From contig JAISTF010000009.1 of assembly GCA_031272745.1 (NCBI GenBank), positions 1 to 14,108 of the forward strand: a stretch of 14,108 nt of DNA, in the 5' to 3' direction. Source of the DNA: Eubacteriales Family XIII. Incertae Sedis bacterium. GTDB lineage: Bacteria; Bacillota; Clostridia; Peptostreptococcales; Anaerovoracaceae. Positions 1-5,985 of the stretch are shown here, in pieces (the first letter of the stretch is position 1; every line of letters starts with the position of its first letter). The translations under genes and the position numbers were made by a program. The notes below the pieces were generated by a model. It was not told the DNA's origin. It was given only the letters and a program-made list of their open reading frames with translations, and ran no database searches.

Positions 1-1
1 G

Positions 2-295
2 CGGGGCAGCCGTTATGCAAACATCGTCGTGAAGAAAATGGACAGCATCGCGCCGTCGATCGATTTGCACGGGGAAACGCTCGAAGAGGCGGAGAGGCGC
101 GTCGAGAAATATTTGGACGACGCGGTGCTCGCGCGCATGCACGAGGTGATGATTTGCCACGGGCGCGGCAGCGGGGCGTTGCGCGACGGGGTGCGGCGGT
201 TGTTGCGCGGGCACAAGCATGTGCGGTCGTTCCGGCCGGGGCATTTCGACGAGGGCGGCGACGGGGTCACGATCGTGACGTTGACGGAGCGGTAG
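2..295 (+). CDS. mutS2: MutS2 endonuclease, C-terminal Smr domain (5' partial)
   Basis: The frame is open from base 2 of the window to a TAG at 293-295, giving the last 97 residues of a larger protein. A GTG at 29 and an ATG at 38 lie in frame but have no ribosome binding site, so I read through them. The visible part is a Smr (small MutS-related) domain: a SIDLHGETLEEA motif, then YLDDAVLARMHEV, the nuclease-type loop HGRGSGALRDGV, and a glycine-rich end GGDGVTIVTL. This matches the C-terminus of MutS2 in Bacillota, where the Smr domain follows the MutS-like ATPase; MutS2 acts on branched DNA or collided ribosomes rather than in classical mismatch repair. The ATPase part lies outside the window, so a stand-alone Smr protein cannot be excluded, but the YLDDAV wording and the abrupt end soon after the domain favour MutS2. 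Confidence 0.85.
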   Translation, partial: RGSRYANIVVKKMDSIAPSIDLHGETLEEAERRVEKYLDDAVLARMHEVMICHGRGSGALRDGVRRLLRGHKHVRSFRPGHFDEGGDGVTIVTLTER

Positions 296-304
296 GCGGG
301 CGTG

Positions 305-313
305 TGGTATGAT
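305..313 (+). promoter_or_regulatory. possible extended -10 promoter upstream of argS
   Basis: TGGTATGAT at 305-313 is a TGn-extended -10 element 43 nt before the argS start. The nearest -35-like hexamer, TTGACG at 281-286, lies inside the end of mutS2 and gives a 21-nt spacer, which is too long, so any activity would rest on the extended -10. The same core (TGGTAT followed shortly by TGGAATAT) recurs in the stronger recA promoter at 13057-13074, which lends some support. argS could instead be transcribed from upstream of mutS2. Confidence 0.35.
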
Positions 314-356
314 GGAATATGTATGATATTGCGGCATCGGTTTTGACAGAGGGCAA

Positions 357-2099
357 ATGAGAGATTACGGACAAGAGATTGCGGCGCGCATTGCGGCGCT
401 GCCGCAGGTGAAGGACGCGGGGTTGGACGCCGCCGCGGTGGCGGAGATACTGGAAGTGCCGCAGGACGCGGCGATGGGGGATTTTGCGTTTCCGTGTTTT
501 CGGCTCGCGAAGGCGATGCGGAAGGCGCCGCAGGCGATCGCGGGGGAGCTCGCGGATGCCTTATCGCCGGATTCTTGCGGTGTCGAGGTCGTTGGGGCGT
601 ATGTGAATTTTCGGTTGGAGCGGGGGGCGTTTGCGGCGGAGGTGCTGGCGGCGGTGCGCGAAGAGGGCGCGGCCTACGGGCATTCCGGGCTCGGCGGCGG
701 CCGGCGCGTCATCGTCGAATACAGTTCGCCGAACATCGCAAAGCCGTTCCACATCGGGCATATCCGCAGCACGGTCATCGGTGCCGCGATCGCGCGCATC
801 CTCGCCGCGCTCGGCTACGAGGTGGAGCGCATCAACCACCTCGGCGACTACGGGACACAATTCGGCAAGCTCATCGTGGCATACAGGCGGTTCGGCAGCA
901 AGGACGAAGTCGAGGCGGCGCCCATCGCGACGCTGCTGAAATATTATGTGGAATTCCACAAGCAGGCGGAGCAGGACCCGAGTCTCGAAGAAGAGGCGCG
1001 CGCGGCGTTCGCGGCGCTCGAGCGCGGCGCGGAGGCGGAACGGGAGCTCTGGGCGTGGTTTCGCGAGGAGAGCCTCAAGGAATTCACGGCTGTCTACGAC
1101 ATGCTCGGCATCACCTTTGACTCCTATGCGGGCGAGAGTTTCTATTCGGACAAGATGCGGCGCATCACGGACGAACTCGCCGCGAAGGGCCTGCTCACGG
1201 AGTCCGAAGGGGCGCAGATTGTCGACCTCGACGACTGCGGGCTCGGCAAGGCGCTCATCAAAAAGAGCGACGGGTCGACGCTGTACATCACGCGGGACAT
1301 CGCGGCGGCGGTTTACCGAAAAGAGCATTATGATTTCCATAAGAACATCTACGTCGTCGCGAGCCAGCAGGATCTGCATTTCCGGCAATGGATCAAGATC
1401 GTGGAGTTGATGGGCTACGATTGGGCGCACGACTGCGTCCATGTGCCGTTCGGCCTTGTGCGGCTCGCGGACGGGGCGATGTCGACGCGCACGGGCAACG
1501 TGGTGTTCCTGCTCGACGTGCTGAATCAGGCCGTGGAGAAGACGCGCGCGATCATCGTCGAGAAGGGCGTGCTGACGGACGACGCCGCGGAGGACGGGCC
1601 GGCCGTGGACGAGGCGGCGGCCGAGATCGGCATCGGGGCCGTCGTCTTCCAGGAGTTGCACAACAACCGCATCAAGGATTACGTCTTTGATTGGGACAAG
1701 GCGCTGAATTTCGACGGGGAGACGGGGCCGTATGTGCAGTACGGCTATGCGCGGGCGGCGAGCGTGCTGCGGAAAGCGGAAGGGATGGGATTGTCATGCA
1801 ACAATGGCGACACCGCGGCGCTGACGGGGGACGCGGCGTTTGCATTATTGAAAAAAATCTATGAGCTGCCGCAGGCGGTGCGGGAGGCGGGGGAGAAGTA
1901 TGAGCCCTCGCTGCTGACACGGCACGTCGTCGACGTCGCACAGGCGTTTTCGGCGTTTTACCACGAGGAGCGCATCCTGTCGGACGACCCGACGGAGCGG
2001 GGGCGGACGGAGGCGAAGCTCGCGCTGACGGCGGCGGCGAAGCAGGCGATCGGCAACGGGCTCGCGCTGCTCGGCGTCGCGGCGCCGGAGCGCATGTAG
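357..2099 (+). CDS. argS: arginyl-tRNA synthetase
   Basis: Class I aminoacyl-tRNA synthetase charging tRNA-Arg with arginine in the cytosol; 580 residues, a normal size for bacterial ArgRS. In order: an N-terminal Add-1 domain that recognises the tRNA elbow (about residues 1-100), the catalytic Rossmann fold with the class I signature SSPNIAKPFHIGHIRST (HIGH box 132-135), the KMSKS-region equivalent AMSTRTGN (374-381), and a C-terminal DALR anticodon-binding domain (about 455-580) that ends in the usual form ALLGVAAPERM. The second-loop lysine of KMSKS is replaced by threonine; several natural ArgRS enzymes have degenerate KMSKS loops. The ATG at 357 has AGAGGG at 348-353, only 3 nt away, a short but usable spacing. 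Codons are G-ending at both ends of the gene and more C-ending in the middle. The next gene starts 9 nt after the stop, so the two are probably co-transcribed. Confidence 0.97.
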   Translation: MRDYGQEIAARIAALPQVKDAGLDAAAVAEILEVPQDAAMGDFAFPCFRLAKAMRKAPQAIAGELADALSPDSCGVEVVGAYVNFRLERGAFAAEVLAAVREEGAAYGHSGLGGGRRVIVEYSSPNIAKPFHIGHIRSTVIGAAIARILAALGYEVERINHLGDYGTQFGKLIVAYRRFGSKDEVEAAPIATLLKYYVEFHKQAEQDPSLEEEARAAFAALERGAEAERELWAWFREESLKEFTAVYDMLGITFDSYAGESFYSDKMRRITDELAAKGLLTESEGAQIVDLDDCGLGKALIKKSDGSTLYITRDIAAAVYRKEHYDFHKNIYVVASQQDLHFRQWIKIVELMGYDWAHDCVHVPFGLVRLADGAMSTRTGNVVFLLDVLNQAVEKTRAIIVEKGVLTDDAAEDGPAVDEAAAEIGIGAVVFQELHNNRIKDYVFDWDKALNFDGETGPYVQYGYARAASVLRKAEGMGLSCNNGDTAALTGDAAFALLKKIYELPQAVREAGEKYEPSLLTRHVVDVAQAFSAFYHEERILSDDPTERGRTEAKLALTAAAKQAIGNGLALLGVAAPERM

Positions 2100-2108
2100 T
2101 GGGACGAA

Positions 2109-3185
2109 ATGGGCATCACGAGATTGTTTGACAGGGAGCCGTTCCGGCTCAAAGACAGGAAGGCGCAGGAAATCGCGCTCGCGCGGCCGGAGCAGGAGAC
2201 GCACCTCACGCAGCGCCGGGACCGAGTAAAAAAATACCTCATGCGATATATGCGGCAGTATCTGTTCAACGAGCTGACGGCGGAGCGGCGCGCGGAGCTC
2301 GGGCTGCCGGAGATCTTCAGCGGCGTGTCGATTCCGTTTCGGCACGAGGACCTCGAACAGGTGAAAAACGGTCTCGGCGTCCGCACGAACGTCCTCGCGG
2401 AAAACATGGCGCGCGTGCTCGGCATCGACCCGCATTTCAAATACCGCGAGCCGTATGTGGAGTTCATCACGGTCGTCTTCGGCGCGAAGGCCACGGACAA
2501 CCTGACGCGCAAGGCGAAGGACCTCGCGGACGCGGAGCGGTACGAGGAAGCCTGCATCTGCTTCCGCGCAGCGCTCGTGCTCGACTGGAAGGACATTGCG
2601 GGCATGTACGGCTACGCGAAAGTCCTGCGCAAGCTGTACGAAAAGGGCAATACGGAGGAAGCGGTCGGCAATATGAAGGCGGAGTCGTTTGATTATTTCG
2701 AGATGCTGACAGAATTGTATCCGCGCTTCGAGTCGGGGTGGTACTACCTCGGCTATATGTACCTCAACATGGGTCTCTACGCGAAGGCGCGCCTTGCGTG
2801 GCAGCGCTTCCTCGAAACGTCGCGCATCGAGAAGGACAAGAAGGAAATCCGCCAGCGCATCCGGCAGATCGAGGAGCCCGTCCGCATCGAGTCCGGCTAC
2901 AACGCGGCGCTCGCGGGCCGCTGGGACGAGGCGATCGAGACGCTCGAACCGTATCGCGACAGCGTGTACCGCGACTGGTGGCCGCTGTGGTATTACCTCG
3001 GGGTGGCGTACGCGCACGTCGGGCGGCCGGAGGACGCGATCTCCGCGTTCAAGGACGCGCTGAAGGGCAACCCGCGCCATATTGAGTCGATGGAGGAGCT
3101 GGCGCTTTTGTACAAGGCGAAGGGCGACCGCGCGAACGCGAAGAAATACGCGGACAAGGCGAAGCTCATCCGGGGGAAGGCTTAA
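2109..3185 (+). CDS. tetratricopeptide-repeat protein of unknown function
   Basis: I do not recognise a named family. The 358-residue product has no signal peptide or membrane segment and is rich in charged residues and tyrosine, so it is probably a soluble cytoplasmic scaffold. The first ~125 residues are non-repeat and basic, with a helical-looking stretch around YLMRYMRQYLFNEL (43-56). From about residue 133 degenerate TPR units follow: AERYEEACICFRAALVLD (142-159), WYYLGYMYLNMGLYAKARLA (211-230), GYNAALAGRWDEAIETLE (263-280), WYYLGVAYAHVGRPEDAISA (294-313) and a final unit near 325-353. TPR arrays bind partner proteins or peptides; the partner is not indicated. The ATG at 2109 follows argS by 9 nt with only a weak GGGA upstream, so translation may depend on coupling to argS. 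The stop codon overlaps the stop of the convergent lipoprotein gene. Confidence 0.8.
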   Translation: MGITRLFDREPFRLKDRKAQEIALARPEQETHLTQRRDRVKKYLMRYMRQYLFNELTAERRAELGLPEIFSGVSIPFRHEDLEQVKNGLGVRTNVLAENMARVLGIDPHFKYREPYVEFITVVFGAKATDNLTRKAKDLADAERYEEACICFRAALVLDWKDIAGMYGYAKVLRKLYEKGNTEEAVGNMKAESFDYFEMLTELYPRFESGWYYLGYMYLNMGLYAKARLAWQRFLETSRIEKDKKEIRQRIRQIEEPVRIESGYNAALAGRWDEAIETLEPYRDSVYRDWWPLWYYLGVAYAHVGRPEDAISAFKDALKGNPRHIESMEELALLYKAKGDRANAKKYADKAKLIRGKA

Positions 3186-4357
3186 GCCGCGAGGTCCTCG
3201 TACTTCGGTTCGATCGTGAGGACGTGCACGTCCTCGTACACCTGCTCGCTCCAGTAGAGCTCGAGCATTTTCTTCTCAGTCCCGATGTCAAAAAGAAACT
3301 GGCTGTTTTCCTCGTCGAGCGTGAAGGCGCGCACGGCCACCTGGAAAAATGTCGGGTCCCCTTCGGCGAGCACGCGCTCCGCGATTTCACGGAACCCGTC
3401 CTCGTCTTCCGCGAACAGCCCCTCGCGGCGGAAATAGTAGAAGCCTTCGCCGGCGGCTTCCGGATAGAACGACTCTTCCCAGCGGTGGTTTGCGTGCATC
3501 AGCGCGTCGTCCTGCCCGAAATAGAAATGCAGCACGACGCCGTCGGGATTGTCCTCGGGGTCGTCAAACGTCGCGTCGATCTGCATCCACTGCCCGTCGA
3601 TCCGTACGAGGTTCCAGGCGTGGCCGACCCAGTCGCCGTCCGCGTCCTGCCGCGCGTCGCCGACGATTTCATAGGCGTCGATGTCTGAATAACATTTCAG
3701 CAGCAAGCAGAACGTCTCCGCGTAGCCTCTGCACATCGAGCGTCTGTCGATGAGGGCCCCGTAGGAACCGTTCGCGTCCGTGAGGTCGCCGACGCCGTCG
3801 TCATAGGTGAGGTTTGCGACGAGCCAGTCGTGCACGGCGAGCGCCGTTTCGTAGTCGCCCGCGCCCGCGGGCAGCCCCGCCTCGATCTCGCGCCAGACGG
3901 TGGGCAGCGCGTCGGCAACGGCCTGAGCGTGCGGCATGTCTTCGGGGATGGCCTCGCCGGCCGTGATCGCGCGGTAGGCGTAGTAGTTGTTGGAGTGTTT
4001 GAAGGTCGCCGTCACATTGCGCACGTCCGTCGCGCGGCCGTCCACGATGTCCTCGATGGCCTCAAAGGTGTGATTGACCGTGTAGGTGTCCGGCCGCCCC
4101 CAGAAGGTGGACATCATGTCGCCGAGATGCTCGAGCGCGTCCTCGTCCGTGTCCGCGATGTTGAACGTGATGTCCGCGTCGCCGCGCTCGATCGCTTCGA
4201 GCATGTCGCGGTTCAGGTCCGTGATTTCCGTATAGGTGTTTTCGACCGTCGGGATGCTCTCGCGAAACGCGGTATAGACTTCCGAGGCAGCCCCGCAAGC
4301 CGAGCAAAAAACCGCCACAAGCAGCAGCATGGACAAGAGTTGACAGCGTTTCACCAT
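3182..4357 (-). CDS. transglutaminase-like lipoprotein (predicted secreted)
   Basis: The 391-residue product starts with a lipoprotein-type signal: basic MVKRC, a hydrophobic run LLLVAVF, then CSAC with the likely lipidated cysteine at 21. The -3 position is cysteine instead of the usual leucine, so the lipobox is imperfect. Residues about 165-270 form a transglutaminase-like (papain-fold) domain with a visible Cys-His-Asp triad: Cys209 in SMCRGYAETFC, His246 in GHAWNLV, Asp261 in QIDATFDDP. Bacterial relatives act as extracytoplasmic peptidases or cross-linking enzymes of the envelope; the substrate here is unknown. Residues 280-391 are a family-specific tail. The frame stays open upstream to 4519, but that extension covers the promoter and repeats, so I start at the ATG at 4357. 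No Shine-Dalgarno precedes it, whereas a consensus extended -10 sits at the distance expected for a leaderless mRNA. Confidence 0.85.
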   Translation of the reverse strand: MVKRCQLLSMLLLVAVFCSACGAASEVYTAFRESIPTVENTYTEITDLNRDMLEAIERGDADITFNIADTDEDALEHLGDMMSTFWGRPDTYTVNHTFEAIEDIVDGRATDVRNVTATFKHSNNYYAYRAITAGEAIPEDMPHAQAVADALPTVWREIEAGLPAGAGDYETALAVHDWLVANLTYDDGVGDLTDANGSYGALIDRRSMCRGYAETFCLLLKCYSDIDAYEIVGDARQDADGDWVGHAWNLVRIDGQWMQIDATFDDPEDNPDGVVLHFYFGQDDALMHANHRWEESFYPEAAGEGFYYFRREGLFAEDEDGFREIAERVLAEGDPTFFQVAVRAFTLDEENSQFLFDIGTEKKMLELYWSEQVYEDVHVLTIEPKYEDLAA

Positions 4358-4363
4358 ATTATT

Positions 4364-4372
4364 ATTATAACA
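4364..4372 (-). promoter_or_regulatory. extended -10 promoter of the lipoprotein gene
   Basis: On the minus strand TGTTATAAT (4372 down to 4364) is a full TGn plus TATAAT element. Its last base is 6 nt before the ATG (4357), so transcription would begin at or within a base of the start codon. The -35 position (4392-4387, ATGCAA) is poor, which an extended -10 can tolerate. No ribosome binding site fits between the promoter and the ATG. This suggests a leaderless transcript. Confidence 0.55.
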
Positions 4373-4390
4373 AAAAACGCAACCGTTTGC

Positions 4391-4479
4391 ATGCGGCTCG
4401 CGGAGCAGGCCATCCGCGAGGGTGGCGACGCGCTGACCGTGATGACGGACAGGAGCTGCTGGCGCTGTTCGACGGGTAG
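4391..4479 (+). pseudogene. possible decayed gene end (remnant), function unknown
   Basis: From 4391 the + strand reads MRLAEQAIREGGDALTVMT with codon choice like the neighbouring genes, then loses sense near 4448. Shifting frame by one base restores plausible coding, GQELLALFDG, followed by TAG at 4477-4479. A one-base deletion in the run TGACGGACAG would explain it. The joined fragment looks like the C-terminal helix region of a soluble protein, but I cannot assign a family. No upstream coding sequence is left, because the lipoprotein promoter lies immediately to the left. The reading could also be chance in GC-rich DNA. Confidence 0.3.
4397..4420. repeat. inverted repeat with 8-bp arms
   Basis: CTCGCGGA (4397-4404) and TCCGCGAG (4413-4420) are perfect arms around an 8-nt loop. 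They lie inside the possible gene remnant and upstream of the lipoprotein promoter. There is no adjacent T-run on either strand, so a rho-independent terminator is not supported. It may simply be a coding-derived hairpin or an operator for the minus-strand gene. Confidence 0.4.
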
Positions 4480-4497
4480 AGCGGATGCCAATTCGTG

Positions 4498-4526
4498 GCA
4501 CGGTGCCGGGTGTGCCCAAGCCGTGC
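4498..4526. repeat. nested inverted repeat
   Basis: GCACGG (4498-4503) pairs with CCGTGC (4521-4526), enclosing an inner GGG-TGTG-CCC (4508-4517). A second, alternative dyad GGCAC-G-GTGCC lies at 4497-4507. The structure stands just after the stop of the possible gene remnant. It is followed on the + strand by an A-rich rather than T-rich tract, so termination in the + direction is not indicated. Confidence 0.35.
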
Positions 4527-4555
4527 AGATGTTACAAAAAAATTACAGGTGCGAA

Positions 4556-4595
4556 GCGAATTTGTGACGGGGCGCGGATTTTGTTGTAAATTCGC
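4556..4595. promoter_or_regulatory. operator-like dyad overlapping the murA -35 element
   Basis: GCGAATTT (4556-4563) and AAATTCGC (4588-4595) are perfect 8-bp inverted arms separated by 24 nt. The right arm covers the last two bases of the -35 hexamer (4584-4589) and the first part of the spacer of the murA promoter. The placement suits a protein-binding operator, although an 8-bp dyad could be fortuitous. Confidence 0.3.
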
Positions 4596-4612
4596 GGCGG
4601 AACGCCTATAAT
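4584..4612 (+). promoter_or_regulatory. sigma-A type promoter of the murA operon
   Basis: TTGTAA (4584-4589), a 17-nt spacer and TATAAT (4607-4612) form a near-consensus housekeeping promoter. Transcription is expected near 4619, leaving a leader of about 36 nt before the murA start. It is the only convincing + promoter before the murA-ftsK-rimO run and stands in an AT-rich patch that contrasts with the surrounding GC-rich DNA. Confidence 0.75.
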
Positions 4613-4654
4613 GAGAATCGTGTTTGATGTGAGAGAGCAGAATAGGGGTAAGGA

Positions 4655-5974
4655 TTGTCAAAGATTGTCGTGAGCAATTCGGGGCCGCTTCGGGGGTCTG
4701 TGAGCACGGGCGGGTCGAAGAACGCCGTCCTGCCGCTGCTTGCCGCAACGCTTTTGACCGATGAGACGTGCGTGCTCGACGGCGTTCCGGATTTGAAGGA
4801 CGTGGAGGTGATGTGCCGGCTGCTGCGCAGTTTCGGCGCGGAGGTCGAGCAGGACGCCGCAGGCCGGCGGATCGCGGTGACGGCGGGGCGGATCGCGACG
4901 TGCGAGGCGCCGCCGGATCTGGCGAAAGCCATGCGCGCGTCGGTCGTGGCGATGGGGCCGTTGCTGGCGCGGTGCGGCGAGGCGACGATTCCGTTGCCGG
5001 GCGGCTGCGCGATCGGGGACCGGCCCATCGACTTGCATGTGAAGGGGTTCCTCGCGCTCGGCGCGGACGTGGAAATCCTGACCGACGAGAGCGGCGCGGG
5101 CTGCGTGCGCGCGACGGCAGGGCGGCCGGCGGGCACAGAGATGTATCTTGATTTTGCGAGCGTGGGGGCCACGGAGAACATCATGATGGCGGCCGTGCTC
5201 ACGCCGGGCACGACGGTCATCGAGAATCCGGCGCAGGAGCCGGAGATCGTCGACCTCGCGAATTTTTTGAATAAGATGGGCGCGCGGATTCGCGGCGCGG
5301 GCACGGACGCGATCCGCATCGAAGGCGTGCAGGCGCTGCACGGCGCGGAGCACAGCGTGATTCCGGATCGCATCGAGGCGGCGACGTTCATGCTCGCAGC
5401 GGCCATCACGCGCGGGGACGTGCTCGTGGAGAACATGCTGCCCAACCATGTGGTGCCCGTGATCGCGAAGCTGCGCGAGTGCGGCGTGCGCATCCGCGAG
5501 GAGGATGCGGGGCTGCGCGTCGACGGGACGGCCGGCGGCTTCCGCGCGACGGACATCAAGACGCTGCCGTATCCGGGCTTTCCGACGGACATCCAGCCGC
5601 AGTTCATGGCGTTTCTGGCGACGGCGAACGGCCCGTCCAACATCGTGGAGACGGTGTTTGAAAACCGCTTCCTGCACATCGAAGAACTCAACCGCATGGG
5701 CGCGGGCATCCTCGCCGAGGGGCGGCGCGCCATCGTGCGCGGCGGGGCACACCTGCACGGGGCGGCGGTGCGCGCGACGGATTTGCGCGCGGGCGCGGCG
5801 CTCGTGCTCGCGGGCCTTGTGGCCGACGGCGAGACGACGGTTGCGGACGTCTACCACATCGACCGCGGTTATGAAGATCTCGTCGGAAAACTCGAGGGCC
5901 TCGGCGCGGACATCCGCCGCATGAAGAACGGCGGCCCGCAGGATTCCGTCGACCGCCGCGTGTTCGCGGAGTGA
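4655..5974 (+). CDS. murA: UDP-N-acetylglucosamine 1-carboxyvinyltransferase
   Basis: MurA transfers enolpyruvate from phosphoenolpyruvate to UDP-GlcNAc, the first committed step of peptidoglycan synthesis in the cytosol, and is the fosfomycin target. The 439-residue product has the normal length and the two-domain EPSP-synthase fold. Key residues are present: Lys22 in GGSKNAVLP, the catalytic loop PGGCAIGDRP with Cys118 (equivalent to Cys115 of E. coli, so fosfomycin sensitivity is expected), and the C-terminal DRGYEDLVGKLEGLGADI segment. The start is TTG at 4655, chosen because the conserved MSKIVV begins there and AGGGG (4644-4648) stands 6 nt upstream; a rare start codon may lower expression. 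Codons at the 5' end are G- and T-ending and become C-ending after about 5150. Many Bacillota carry two murA paralogues; I cannot tell which one this is. The last bases GGAGTGA overlap signals of the next gene. Confidence 0.96.
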   Translation: MSKIVVSNSGPLRGSVSTGGSKNAVLPLLAATLLTDETCVLDGVPDLKDVEVMCRLLRSFGAEVEQDAAGRRIAVTAGRIATCEAPPDLAKAMRASVVAMGPLLARCGEATIPLPGGCAIGDRPIDLHVKGFLALGADVEILTDESGAGCVRATAGRPAGTEMYLDFASVGATENIMMAAVLTPGTTVIENPAQEPEIVDLANFLNKMGARIRGAGTDAIRIEGVQALHGAEHSVIPDRIEAATFMLAAAITRGDVLVENMLPNHVVPVIAKLRECGVRIREEDAGLRVDGTAGGFRATDIKTLPYPGFPTDIQPQFMAFLATANGPSNIVETVFENRFLHIEELNRMGAGILAEGRRAIVRGGAHLHGAAVRATDLRAGAALVLAGLVADGETTVADVYHIDRGYEDLVGKLEGLGADIRRMKNGGPQDSVDRRVFAE

Positions 5975-5985
5975 GCGGCAACGCG

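Noticed and set aside
343..348. TTGACA just before argS as a -35 element
   Set aside because: The matching -10 would fall inside argS at about 366-371 (ACGGAC), which is no -10 element.
1845..3080. Long open frames on the strand opposite to argS, the TPR gene, murA, ftsK, rimO, cinA and recA (for example 1845-3080, 4658-5857, 6868-8034 and 13205-14101 on minus)
   Set aside because: They are Arg-, Ala- and His-rich with no domain motifs, and lie wholly over genes with clear family signatures. High GC removes stop codons from the other frames.
4358..4519. N-terminal extension of the lipoprotein to 4519
   Set aside because: It would cover a consensus promoter and repeats, read as arginine-rich noise, and bury the lipoprotein signal in the middle of the protein.
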